A stretch of DNA of 64,000 nucleotides. Source: Blastococcus sp. CPCC 205250. GTDB lineage: Bacteria > Actinomycetota > Actinomycetes > Mycobacteriales > Geodermatophilaceae. Location of the stretch: contig NZ_JABGCG010000003.1 of assembly GCF_019799925.1 (NCBI RefSeq), positions 186,001-250,000 of the forward strand, in the 5' to 3' direction. Both the position numbers and the translations under genes were made by a program. The notes below the pieces were generated by a model. That model saw nothing but the letters and a program-made list of their open reading frames with translations, was not told the origin of the DNA and ran no database searches. Of the stretch, positions 27,514 to 36,055 are shown in pieces. Position 1 is the first letter of the stretch; each line of letters opens with the position of its first letter.

Positions 27514-30500
27514 TCAGAGCAGGGCCACGCTGGTCGGCCCGAGCAGCGCCTTGATGTCGCCCATCAGCGCGGTGCTCGGCCGCACACGCAGCCCCTGGTC
27601 CAGCCGCAGCACCGTCTCCCGGCCGCCGTTGATCAGCTTCAGCTGCACCTCGGTGGTGCCCGGGTGGCTGCCGAGCACCTCGCGCAGCCGCTCCACCACC
27701 GGTGGCGTGCACCGGGCCGCGGCCATCGAGACGAGCACCGGACCGCGCGGGCCCTCGGTGAGCTCCGGGATGGTCACCTCGGCGCCGAACAGCGACGGCT
27801 GGTCGTCGCGCCGGCTGATCCGGCCCTTGACCACGATGATCTGGTCGCGGACGACCTTCTCCGAGACCTCCGCCCAGGTCTTGGGGAAGAACAGCACCTC
27901 GATGCCGGACTCGAGGTCCTCCACCGTGGCGATCGCCCACGGCGCGCCCTGCTTGTTGGTGCGGGGCGAGACCGCGGTGAGGATGCCGGCGATCGTGACG
28001 TTGGCGCCGTCCTCCACGCCCCCGGCGTTGATCTCCGCGATCGGGGTGTCGGCGTGCGAGGTGAGCACGTGCTCGACACCGTGCAGCGGGTGGTCGGAGA
28101 CGTAGAGGCCGAGCATGTCGCGCTCGAACATCAGCCGCTCGCTCTTGGACCAGTCCGCGGTGGGGATGGTGATGTCCAGGGCGCCGGCGAAGGGGTCGTC
28201 GGCGCCGCCGTCCTCGCCGAAGCTGCCGAACAGGTCGAACTGCCCCTCGGCCTCCTTGCGCTTGAGGCCCATGGCCGAGTCCACGGCCTGCGCGTGGACG
28301 GCGACGATGCCCTGCCGCGAGTGGCCCAGCGAGTCGAAGGCGCCGGCCTTGGCCAGGGACTCGATGACCTTCTTGTTGCAGGCCACCGTGTCGATCTTCT
28401 TCATGAAGTCGGCGAAGTCCTTGAAGGCGCCCTTCTCCTCGCGGGCCCGCACGATCGAGTCCACGACGTTGTGGCCGACGTTGCGCACCGAGGCCAGACC
28501 GAAGCGGATGTCGGTCCCGACGGCCGTGAAGTCCCACGACGACTCGTTGACGTCCGGCGGGAGCACCTTGATGCCCATCCGGCGGCACTCGGCCAGGTAG
28601 ATCGGCCGGCGGTCCTTGTCGTCCTGGACGCTGGTGAGCAGCCCCGCCATGTACTCGGCCGGGTAGTTCGCCTTGAGGTAGGCGGTCCAGTAGGAGACCA
28701 GGCCGTAGGCCGCCGAGTGCGCCTTGTTGAACGCGTAGTCGGCGAACGGGACGAGGATGTCCCACAGCGTCTTGACCGCCGCGGCGGAGAAGCCGTTGGC
28801 CTTCATGCCGGCCTCGAAGCCGACGTACTCGGCGTCCAGGACCGACTTCTTCTTCTTGCCCATCGCGCGGCGCAGCAGGTCGGCCTTGCCGAGGGAGTAC
28901 CCGGCGACCTTCTGCGCGATCGCCATGACCTGCTCCTGGTAGACGATCAGGCCGTAGGTCTGGCCGAGGATCTCCTCCAGCGGCTCGGCCAGCTCCGGGT
29001 GGATCGGCGTGATCTCCTGCTGGCCGTTCTTGCGCAGCGCGTAGTTCGTGTGCGAGTTCGCGCCCATCGGACCGGGCCGGTAGAGCGCACCGACGGCGGA
29101 GATGTCCTCGAAGTTGTCCGGCCGCATGAGGCGCAGCAGCGAGCGCATCGGACCGCCGTCGAACTGGAAGACGCCGAGGGTGTCGCCGCGGGACAGCAGC
29201 GCGTAGGTGGCCGGGTCGGTGAGGTCCTTGCTGACCTCGTCGAGGTCGACCGGCTCCTTGCCGTTCAGCACGATGTTGCGCAGCGCGTCGTCGATGACCG
29301 TGAGGTTGCGCAGGCCCAGGAAGTCCATCTTGAGCAGGCCGAGAGTCTCGCAGGTCGGGTAGTCGAACTGCGTGATCATCGCGCCATCGGCCTCCCGGCG
29401 CATGAGCGGGATGCTGTCGATCAGCGGGTACCGGCCGATGATCACGCCGGCTGCGTGCACGCCCCACTGGCGCTTCAGGCCCTCGAGCTTGCGGGCCTGG
29501 TCCACGACCTCGGCCGCGCCGGGGTCGGACTCGTAGCGGGCGCGGAACTCCGCGGCCTCCTTGTAGCGCTCGTGCTTGGGGTCGAAGACGCCCGACAGCG
29601 GGATGCCCTTGCCCATCACGTCCGGCGGCATGAGCTTGGTCAGCTCGTCGCCCACCGAGAAGGGCCGGTCGAGCACGCGGGCGGCGTCCTTGATGGCGGC
29701 CTTCGCCTTGATGGTGCCGTAGGTGACGATCTGGCTGACCCGCTCCTCGCCGTACTTCTGCGAGACGTACTGGATGACCTCGCCGCGGCGGCGGTCGTCG
29801 AAGTCGATGTCGACGTCGGGCATGGAGACGCGCTCGGGGTTGAGGAAGCGCTCGAAGATCAGCCCGTGCGCCAGCGGGTCCAGGTCGGTGATGCCCATGG
29901 CGTAGGCAGCCAGCGAACCGGCGGCCGAGCCACGGCCCGGACCGACGCGGATGCCGTTGTCCTTGGCCCAGTTGATGAAGTCGGCGACCACGAGGAAGTA
30001 CCCCGGGAAGCCCATCTGGCAGATGATCCCGGTCTCGTAGTCGGCCTGCTTGCGCACGTGGTCGGGGATGCCGGTGGGGTACCGCTTGTGCAGCCCGCGC
30101 TCGACCTCCTTGATGAACCAGGAGGTCTCGTCCTCCCCCTCCGGCAGCGGGAAGCGGGGCATGAGGTCCGCACCCTCGGTGAACTCCACCTCGCACTGCT
30201 CCGCCACCAGCAGGGTGTTGTCGCACGCCTCGGGCATCTCGGCGAACAGCGAACGCATCTCCGCTGGGCTCTTCAGGTAGTAGCCGTCACCGTTGAACCG
30301 GAAGCGGTTGGTCTCGTTCAGCCGCGACCCGGTCTGGATGCACAGCAGCGCGTCGTGGGCCTGTGCGTCCTCCTTGTGCGTGTAGTGCAGGTCGTTGGTG
30401 CCCAGCAGCGGGATGCCGAGGTCCTTGGCGATCGCCAGCAGCGCCGGCTTCGTCTGCTTCTCGATCGACAGGCCGTGGTCCATGACCTCGGCGTAGAAGT

Positions 30501-31071
30501 TGTCCTTCCCGAAGATGTCCTGGAAGTCGGCCGCGGCCGCCCGCGCCTTGTCCTCCTTGCCGGCGCGCAGCCACATGTTGACCTCACCCGACGGGCAGCC
30601 CGTGGTGGCGATGAGGCCCTTCCCGTAGCGCTCCAGCAGGTCGCGGTCGAAGCGCGGCTTGCGGTACTGGCCCTCGAGGCTGGCCAACGAAGAGAGGCGG
30701 AACAGGTTGTGCATGCCCTCGGTGGTGCGGGCCAGCAGCGTCATGTGCGTGTAGGCGGCCTTGCCCCGGTTGTTACCGCCGTCGCCCTCCTCGTCGAGGA
30801 GCTTGTCGCCGAAGTCGAACGGCGCCCGGTCGAAGCGCGAGCCGGGCGTGTAGTAGCCCTCCATGCCGATGATCGGCTTCACGCCCGCCGCGTTCGCCTG
30901 CTTGTAGAAGTCATAAGCGCCGAACACGTTGCCGTGGTCGGTCATCGCCAGCGCCGGCATGCCGTGGCCGGCGGCGGCCTTGGTGACCTCGGGCAGCTTC
31001 GCCGCGCCGTCCAGCATCGAGTACTCGGTGTGGACGTGCAGGTGGACGAAGGAGTCGGACGGGCTGCTCAC
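27514..31071 (-). CDS. dnaE: DNA polymerase III alpha subunit (replicative, DnaE1 type)
   Basis: 1185 residues, the main chromosomal polymerase. The N-terminal PHP domain has the metal-binding HLHVHTEYS at 10-18 and an intact ALAMTDHGNVFG. In mycobacterial DnaE1 this domain is the proofreading exonuclease, so the same may hold here. The polymerase site MPDVDIDFDDRRR lies at about residue 416-428. The helix-hairpin-helix region, an OB fold (VTIAGILTAVSPRTNKQG) and the C-terminal tau-binding part follow. No intein interrupts it. The GTG at 31071 has GAGGAG at about 12 nt. A 205-bp leader region upstream contains a perfect palindrome. Confidence 0.97.
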   Translation of the reverse strand: MSSPSDSFVHLHVHTEYSMLDGAAKLPEVTKAAAGHGMPALAMTDHGNVFGAYDFYKQANAAGVKPIIGMEGYYTPGSRFDRAPFDFGDKLLDEEGDGGNNRGKAAYTHMTLLARTTEGMHNLFRLSSLASLEGQYRKPRFDRDLLERYGKGLIATTGCPSGEVNMWLRAGKEDKARAAAADFQDIFGKDNFYAEVMDHGLSIEKQTKPALLAIAKDLGIPLLGTNDLHYTHKEDAQAHDALLCIQTGSRLNETNRFRFNGDGYYLKSPAEMRSLFAEMPEACDNTLLVAEQCEVEFTEGADLMPRFPLPEGEDETSWFIKEVERGLHKRYPTGIPDHVRKQADYETGIICQMGFPGYFLVVADFINWAKDNGIRVGPGRGSAAGSLAAYAMGITDLDPLAHGLIFERFLNPERVSMPDVDIDFDDRRRGEVIQYVSQKYGEERVSQIVTYGTIKAKAAIKDAARVLDRPFSVGDELTKLMPPDVMGKGIPLSGVFDPKHERYKEAAEFRARYESDPGAAEVVDQARKLEGLKRQWGVHAAGVIIGRYPLIDSIPLMRREADGAMITQFDYPTCETLGLLKMDFLGLRNLTVIDDALRNIVLNGKEPVDLDEVSKDLTDPATYALLSRGDTLGVFQFDGGPMRSLLRLMRPDNFEDISAVGALYRPGPMGANSHTNYALRKNGQQEITPIHPELAEPLEEILGQTYGLIVYQEQVMAIAQKVAGYSLGKADLLRRAMGKKKKSVLDAEYVGFEAGMKANGFSAAAVKTLWDILVPFADYAFNKAHSAAYGLVSYWTAYLKANYPAEYMAGLLTSVQDDKDRRPIYLAECRRMGIKVLPPDVNESSWDFTAVGTDIRFGLASVRNVGHNVVDSIVRAREEKGAFKDFADFMKKIDTVACNKKVIESLAKAGAFDSLGHSRQGIVAVHAQAVDSAMGLKRKEAEGQFDLFGSFGEDGGADDPFAGALDITIPTADWSKSERLMFERDMLGLYVSDHPLHGVEHVLTSHADTPIAEINAGGVEDGANVTIAGILTAVSPRTNKQGAPWAIATVEDLESGIEVLFFPKTWAEVSEKVVRDQIIVVKGRISRRDDQPSLFGAEVTIPELTEGPRGPVLVSMAAARCTPPVVERLREVLGSHPGTTEVQLKLINGGRETVLRLDQGLRVRPSTALMGDIKALLGPTSVALL

Positions 31072-31205
31072 GGTGCGGTCGTGCTCCTCGGTGGTCGTGC
31101 GTGCCCGGCCGTCGGCGTGCCGGCGGGCGACCGGCGGGGAAGACCGGCGGGTGCGGGGTTCTCGGTCAGGCCGGCCCCCAGCGGCGCCCAGGGGCCGACC
31201 CCGAT

Positions 31206-31220
31206 CCTCGCACTGCGAGG
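31206..31220 (-). promoter_or_regulatory. 15-bp palindrome upstream of dnaE
   Basis: CCTCGCA-c-TGCGAGG, perfect 7-bp arms, 135 bp before the dnaE start. It does not match the actinobacterial LexA box. It may be an operator; the regulator is unknown. Confidence 0.4.
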
Positions 31221-31276
31221 TGTCTACGCCGAGGGTCTGACGGAACGTGTCCCGCGCGTCCCCGGGGTCCGCTCCG

Positions 31277-31729
31277 TCACATCCCCGGCGGGGCGCCGTC
31301 GTCCAGGCGGCGGCGCATCGTGACGTGCCGGATCCCCGCCTCCTCGTACTCCTCCCCCACCGGCGCGTAGCCGGCCCGCTCCCAGAACCCGCGCGCGCCG
31401 ACCTGGGCGTGCAGCTCCACCTCGGTGAGCCCGCGCCGCACCGCCTCCCGGTGCAGCACCGCGAGGACGGCGGTCCCGTGCCCGGCACCGCGGGCGGCGG
31501 CGTCGACCGCCATCCGGCCGATGACGCCGCGGCCCCCGCGCTCGAACAGCCGGCCCGTGGCGACGACGCGGCCGGCGTCGTCCCGGCTGACCGCGTGCAC
31601 CGCGACCGCGTCCAGGTCGTCCTGCTCGATCTCGGGCGGCACGCCCTGCTCCTCGACGAACACCCGGGTGCGCACCGCCGTCAGGGCGGCCCGGTCCTCG
31701 GGCCCGGCCACCCCGGCCCGCCCGCTCAC
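31277..31729 (-). CDS. GNAT family N-acetyltransferase (ElaA-like)
   Basis: 150 residues. The N-terminal VRTRVFVEEQGVPPEIEQDDLD is typical of ElaA-type GNATs. The acetyl-CoA motif A is GRMAVDAAARGAGHGTAVLA, with the R/Q-x-x-G-x-G/A pattern. ARGFWERAGYAPVGEEYEEAGI is the usual C-terminal block. The acceptor is unknown. The GTG at 31729 overlaps the CPBP gene by 4 bp, making a coupled pair. Confidence 0.9.
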   Translation of the reverse strand: MSGRAGVAGPEDRAALTAVRTRVFVEEQGVPPEIEQDDLDAVAVHAVSRDDAGRVVATGRLFERGGRGVIGRMAVDAAARGAGHGTAVLAVLHREAVRRGLTEVELHAQVGARGFWERAGYAPVGEEYEEAGIRHVTMRRRLDDGAPPGM

Positions 31730-32502
31730 CGCACCCCCGCCGACGGGAGGGCCCGGTCGGGCACCGCGAGGAAGCGCAGGTCGATCAGCGCGTGCAGCAG
31801 CACCGGCAGCAGCAGCGAGCGGGTGTCCAGGTACAGCACGGCCATGACCGCGCCCAGCACGCCGGTGACCACGACGCCGCCGACGCCCTGGTAGACGTGG
31901 GCCAGGCCGAAGGCGACCGCGGCCGCGGCGACCAGCGCCCACCCAGGCAGGCCGGTGGTGACCGCCGACAGCACCGCGAGGAAGAACCCGCGGTAGAGCC
32001 ACTCCTCGCAGATGCCGGCGGTCAGGCCGACCGCCGTGAACAGCCGCCGCTCCGCGGGCGTGCGCGGGAGGACGGCGAGCGTGGCGTGCCCCGGGAGCTC
32101 GGCGTGCCGGCCCTCGCCCTCGGCGCGCACGGGCAGCTGCGCGAGCGCACCTCCGCGCAGGGCGCGGGTCGAGGCGACGACGAGGACGACCACGAGCAGG
32201 GCCAGCCCCCCGGCCACGGGACCGGGCCAGCCGTCGGGCCAGCGCAGCCCGACCGCCGCGGCGTCCACCCCGGGCGCGGACAGCCAGATGACCAGCGCCA
32301 GCAGCGCCAGTCCCCACTCCAGGACCAGCAGCCGCGCGTAGAACGAGCGCCGGGCACCGGCGTCGGTGCGCAACCGCCCCTCGAAGCGGCGGTGCAGCAC
32401 AGCGCCCACGACGGGCTCGCCGACGACGAGGTAGACGCCGACGACGACGGCCGACAGCGCCGCCGGACCGTAGTCGGCGAGCGACGTCGGCAGCGCGTCC
32501 AC
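31726..32502 (-). CDS. CPBP family intramembrane glutamic endopeptidase
   Basis: 258 residues with about eight membrane helices. The active-site motif EEWLYRG (EExxxR) and the downstream histidines in FGLAHVYQG and LLHALIDLR are present, so it should be a working Rce1/CPBP-type membrane protease rather than an inactive relative. Substrates are unknown. The GTG start at 32502 lies 6 nt after the stop of the pseudouridine synthase gene, and it overlaps the GNAT gene by 4 bp. Confidence 0.88.
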   Translation of the reverse strand: MDALPTSLADYGPAALSAVVVGVYLVVGEPVVGAVLHRRFEGRLRTDAGARRSFYARLLVLEWGLALLALVIWLSAPGVDAAAVGLRWPDGWPGPVAGGLALLVVVLVVASTRALRGGALAQLPVRAEGEGRHAELPGHATLAVLPRTPAERRLFTAVGLTAGICEEWLYRGFFLAVLSAVTTGLPGWALVAAAAVAFGLAHVYQGVGGVVVTGVLGAVMAVLYLDTRSLLLPVLLHALIDLRFLAVPDRALPSAGVR

Positions 32503-32508
32503 GCCGCG

Positions 32509-33441
32509 CTACCCCTCGGCCCGCAGGATGGCCAGTGCCCCCGCCAGGTCGGCCGGGTACTCGCTGGTGAACTCGACCCAGCCGCCGTCGGCGGGGTGCT
32601 CGAAGCCCAGGCGCACGGCGTGCAGCCACTGCCGCGACACCCCGAGCCGGGCCGCCAGCGTGGGGTCGGCCCCGTAGAGGGGGTCACCGACGCAGGGATG
32701 GCGCATCGCGGAGAAGTGCACGCGGATCTGGTGCGTGCGGCCGGTCTCCAGGTGGACGTCGACCAGGCTCGCGGCCCGGAAGGCCTCGACGACCTCGTAG
32801 TGGGTCACCGAGGGCCGGCCGCCGCTGACGACGGCGAACTTCCAGTCGTGCCTGGGGTGCCGGTCGATCGGGGCGTCGATGGTGCCCTTCGTCGGGTCGG
32901 GGTGGCCCTGCACGAGGGCGTGGTAGCCCTTGTCGACCGTCCGCTCCTTGAAGGCGGCCTTGAGCGCGGTGTAGGCCCGCTCGCTCTTGGCCACGACCAT
33001 GAGGCCGGTGGTGGCGGCGTCCAGGCGGTGCACCACGCCCTGGCGCTCGGCGGCTCCGGAGGTCGAGATCCGGTACCCGGCCGCCGCCAGGCCGCCGATC
33101 ACCGTCGGCCCGTCCCAGCCGGGGCTCGGGTGCGCCGCGACCCCGACGGGCTTGTCGACCACCACGAGGTCGTCGTCGTCGTGCACGACCGTCATGCCGG
33201 TGACCGGCTTCGGCGCGGCGGGCTCGCCCGGGGGCGGGGGCAGCTCGACCTCCAGCCAGCTGCCGCCGGTGAGCCGGTCGCCCTTGTCGCGCACCCGGCC
33301 GTCGACGACCACGGCGCCGGCGTCGGCGAGCTCGGCGGCGGCGGTCCGGGTCAGGCCGAACAGCCGGCTGAGCGCGGAGTCGACCCGCTGGCCCTCCAGC
33401 CCGTCGGGCACCGGCAGCGCGCGGTGCAGGCCAGAGGTCAC
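32509..33441 (-). CDS. RluA-family pseudouridine synthase
   Basis: 310 residues. An S4 RNA-binding domain (about 10-65) is followed by the RluA catalytic domain, with the active-site Asp141 in [14 protein letters not shown], the basic [10 protein letters not shown] block and GRTHQIRVH. It probably modifies 23S rRNA (RluD/RluA type); the exact uridines cannot be told. The GTG at 33441 is chosen because GAGGAG lies 5 nt before it; an upstream ATG at 33468 is less supported. lspA is upstream on the same strand, 126 bp away, an arrangement shared by many bacteria. Confidence 0.93.
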   Translation of the reverse strand: MTSGLHRALPVPDGLEGQRVDSALSRLFGLTRTAAAELADAGAVVVDGRVRDKGDRLTGGSWLEVELPPPPGEPAAPKPVTGMTVVHDDDDLVVVDKPVGVAAHPSPGWDGPTVIGGLAAAGYRISTSGAAERQGVVHRLDAATTGLMVVAKSERAYTALKAAFKERTVDKGYHALVQGHPDPTKGTIDAPIDRHPRHDWKFAVVSGGRPSVTHYEVVEAFRAASLVDVHLETGRTHQIRVHFSAMRHPCVGDPLYGADPTLAARLGVSRQWLHAVRLGFEHPADGGWVEFTSEYPADLAGALAILRAEG

Positions 33442-33508
33442 GTGTCTCCTCGCTGCGCTCGTCGGCACGTGCCCATGGGTGCCCTGTCCCCGCGTGCCCT
33501 CGCAAGCT

Positions 33509-33531
33509 CGGTCACGGCACCATTGTGACCG
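33509..33531 (-). promoter_or_regulatory. Inverted repeat upstream of the pseudouridine synthase gene
   Basis: CGGTCAC (33509-33515) and GTGACCG (33525-33531) are perfect 7-bp arms around 9 nt, between lspA and the pseudouridine synthase gene. An overlapping alternative pairing uses GGCACC/GGTGCC. It is either an lspA terminator hairpin without a U-tract or an operator. Confidence 0.4.
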
Positions 33532-33567
33532 GCGGTGCCGACGGCCGGACGCACCGCCGCCGCCGGC

Positions 33568-34368
33568 TCAGCCGCGGTCGGCGCCCGGGCCGTCCGGCTC
33601 GTCGTCCGCCCGGGACGAGGCGTCGCCGCTGCGCGCCTCGTCCCCGCTGCGCGCCTCGTCCCCGCTGCGCGCCTCGTCCCCGCTGCGCGAGCCGTCGAAC
33701 TCGATGCCGCGCAGGGCCAGCACCGCCCCCAGCACGCCGCCGCAGGTGATCGCCGAGTCGGCGATGTTGAAGATCGGGAAGAACTCGCCCCCCGGGGCGA
33801 ACACCGAGATGAAGTCGACGACGCCGCCGCGCAGGAAGCCGGGGTCCCGGAACACCCGGTCCACCAGGTTGCCGACCGCGCCACCGAGGACCAGGCCCAG
33901 GGCGACGGCCCAGCCCAGCGAGAACAGCCGGCGGGCGGCCCGGACGATGACCACGGCCACCGCGACGGCGATCAGCGTGAAGACGACGGTGAAGCCCTCG
34001 GCGAAGGAGAAGGCGGCCCCGGTGTTGCGGGCGTGGGTCAGGTGCAGCGCCCCGCCCAGCAGCCGGACGTCCTCGCCGCGGTCGAGGGTGGCGACCACGA
34101 GCAGCTTGGTGGCGAGGTCGAGCGCCAGGACGCCGCCGGCGACGGTCAGCAGCAGCCGGGTCAGCGGACGGGCGGCCGGCGAGGCCGCCGCGGTCTCGCG
34201 TCGGCCGTCCCCGGGCTCGTCGTCGCGGGCGTCCTCGGGCTCAGCGGACAGCACGCGCTCCAGGGGCTCGGGGTCTGGCCGGGCGGCCGGACGGCGGGTC
34301 GACGATATCCCCGGGGCGGCGGAGCCCCCCGCCGGTGCGCGCCGTGTCACCCGGGTCGGGTGATCCAT
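33568..34368 (-). CDS. lspA: Lipoprotein signal peptidase (signal peptidase II)
   Basis: Cleaves signal peptides from prolipoproteins after Lgt has acted. 266 residues against the usual 160-170. About 75 extra polar residues precede the first helix, and a repeat-rich tail follows the last. The four-helix core holds the catalytic aspartates in GNLVDRVFRDPG and FPIFNIADSAI, with HTRNTGAAFSF-like THARNTGAAFSF between. The ATG at 34368 is preceded by TACCCG at 7 nt, a near-consensus -10, so translation may be leaderless; a GTG at 34350 is an alternative. It is divergent from mqo. Confidence 0.95.
   Translation of the reverse strand: MDHPTRVTRRAPAGGSAAPGISSTRRPAARPDPEPLERVLSAEPEDARDDEPGDGRRETAAASPAARPLTRLLLTVAGGVLALDLATKLLVVATLDRGEDVRLLGGALHLTHARNTGAAFSFAEGFTVVFTLIAVAVAVVIVRAARRLFSLGWAVALGLVLGGAVGNLVDRVFRDPGFLRGGVVDFISVFAPGGEFFPIFNIADSAITCGGVLGAVLALRGIEFDGSRSGDEARSGDEARSGDEARSGDASSRADDEPDGPGADRG
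33627..33690 (-). repeat. 18-bp in-frame tandem repeat in lspA
   Basis: Three exact copies plus a partial copy of an 18-bp unit, coding for repeated RSGDEA hexapeptides in the cytoplasmic C-terminal tail. In-frame repeats like this can vary in number between strains. Confidence 0.9.
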
Positions 34369-34486
34369 GTCATGCCGGGTACGACACATCTCACACCGTC
34401 GAGGGGGCGTGCCCCGGCCAGGAAAGGCCGATGGTCGGTGTTGGACCATTCAGTTGGCTCTCGTACCCCGGCCAGGAAGGCACCAG

Positions 34487-35980
34487 GTGTCCACCGAGTT
34501 CGCCCCCGCGACCGACCCCGACGTAGTCCTCGTCGGAGGCGGCATCATGAGCGCGACCCTCGCGTCGCTGCTCGGCATCGTCGCTCCCGACTGGAGCATC
34601 GCGGTGTTCGAGTCCGGGTCCGCCGTGGCCGGGGAGAGCTCGGACGCGTGGAACAACGCCGGCACCGGTCACGCCGCCCTGTGCGAGCTCAACTACGCCC
34701 CCGCGGGCCCCGACGGCCGGGTCGACCCCGCCAAGGCGATCACGATCAACGAGCAGTTCCAGCTCTCGCGGCAGTTCTGGTCGCACCTCGTGCGCAACGG
34801 GCTGACCGGCTCCCCCAAGGAGTTCATCACCCCGGTCCCGCACATCAGCTTCGTGACCGGCGAGGGCGGCCGGACCTACATGGCCAACCGGTACGCGGCC
34901 CTGGCCTCGCACCCGCTGTTCGAGGGCATGGAGTACACCGACGACCCGGCCACGTTCGCCGAGTGGGTGCCGCTGATGATGGCCGGCCGCGACCCCGCCG
35001 AGGTCGTCGCCGCCACCCGCGCGGCCGCCGGCACCGACGTCAACTTCGGCGCCCTGACCCGGCTGCAGTTCGCCGACGCGGAGACCCGCGGCGTGCACGT
35101 GCACGTCGGGCAGCGGGTGTCCGACCTCGAGCGCACCGACGACGGCCGCTGGAAGGTCACCGTCAAGGACGTCGGGAGCGGCGAGCACCGCACCGTGCGC
35201 GCCCGCTTCGTCTTCGTCGGCGCCGGCGGTGGCGCCCTGCCGCTGCTGCAGAAGGCCGCGATCCCCGAGATCCGCGGCTTCGGCGGCTTCCCGGTCAGCG
35301 GCGAGTTCCTGCGCACCCGCTCCCCCGAGCTGGTCTCCCGCCACCAGGCCAAGGTGTACGGCCAGGCCGCCGTCGGCGCGCCGCCGATGTCGGTGCCGCA
35401 CCTGGACCTGCGGCTGGTCGACGGCGAGTACTCGCTGCTGTTCGGCCCCTACGCCGGCTGGTCGCCCAAGTTCCTCAAGGCCGGGTCGATGTTCGACCTG
35501 CCGCTGTCGGTCAAGCCGAACAACCTCGGCTCGATGCTGGGCGTGGCCCGCACCGAGCTGGCGCTGACCAAGTACCTGATCGGCGAGCTGATGCAGTCCC
35601 GCGCCGCCCGGCACCGCACGCTGCAGGGCTTCGTGCCCCTGGCCGAGCAGGGCGACTGGGACGTCATCACCGCCGGGCAGCGGGTGCAGGTGATCAAGCG
35701 GGACCCGAGCAGCGGCAAGGGCGTCCTGCAGTTCGGCACCGAGCTCATCACCGGCGCCGACGGCTCGATCGCCGGCCTGCTGGGTGCCTCCCCCGGCGCG
35801 TCGACGGCCGTGGCGGCGATGCTCACGCTGATGGAGCGCTGCTTCCCGCAGCACATCGACTCCTGGCGCCCGGCGCTGCAGGAGGCCATCCCCTCCTACG
35901 GCCGCAGCCTGGCCACCGACCACGTGCTGCTCGCCGAGGTCCGCGGCGAGACGACGAAGACCCTCGAGCTCGTCGGCTAG
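34487..35980 (+). CDS. mqo: Malate:quinone oxidoreductase
   Basis: FAD-linked peripheral membrane enzyme that oxidises malate to oxaloacetate and reduces quinone, serving the TCA cycle in place of or beside malate dehydrogenase. 497 residues. N-terminal VVLVGGGIMSATLASLLG binds FAD. The family blocks ESSDAWNNAGTGHAALCELNY, GPYAGWSPKFLK and GASPGASTAVAAML are complete. The GTG at 34487 has AGGAAGG upstream. A hairpin ATGGTC-N7-GACCAT lies in the leader. It is followed by a terminator repeat. Confidence 0.96.
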   Translation: MSTEFAPATDPDVVLVGGGIMSATLASLLGIVAPDWSIAVFESGSAVAGESSDAWNNAGTGHAALCELNYAPAGPDGRVDPAKAITINEQFQLSRQFWSHLVRNGLTGSPKEFITPVPHISFVTGEGGRTYMANRYAALASHPLFEGMEYTDDPATFAEWVPLMMAGRDPAEVVAATRAAAGTDVNFGALTRLQFADAETRGVHVHVGQRVSDLERTDDGRWKVTVKDVGSGEHRTVRARFVFVGAGGGALPLLQKAAIPEIRGFGGFPVSGEFLRTRSPELVSRHQAKVYGQAAVGAPPMSVPHLDLRLVDGEYSLLFGPYAGWSPKFLKAGSMFDLPLSVKPNNLGSMLGVARTELALTKYLIGELMQSRAARHRTLQGFVPLAEQGDWDVITAGQRVQVIKRDPSSGKGVLQFGTELITGADGSIAGLLGASPGASTAVAAMLTLMERCFPQHIDSWRPALQEAIPSYGRSLATDHVLLAEVRGETTKTLELVG

Positions 35981-35992
35981 GAGGTCGCGGTC

Positions 35993-36055
35993 GGCCCCCT
36001 CCAGGGGCCCGCGGCGCGCGGAGCGTGTCGTGGGGAGGAGGGGGTCCTTTCTCTA
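35993..36055 (+). terminator. Terminator-like interspersed repeat, copy 2 (after mqo)
   Basis: CCCCCTCC (35995-36002) pairs with GGAGGGGG (36037-36044), followed by TCCTTTCTCT. It begins 12 nt after the mqo stop, and its last bases form the stop codon of the convergent antiporter gene. It aligns end to end with copy 1 at 17024-17088 and could work in both directions. Confidence 0.75.

Noticed and set aside
27217..31323. 1368-codon plus-strand open frame opposite dnaE
   Set aside because: His/Val/Gly/Arg-rich translation with no family features; a mirror frame of dnaE.
33627..33690. Repeats resembling a CRISPR array
   Set aside because: Units are contiguous, in frame and code for RSGDEA; no spacers.
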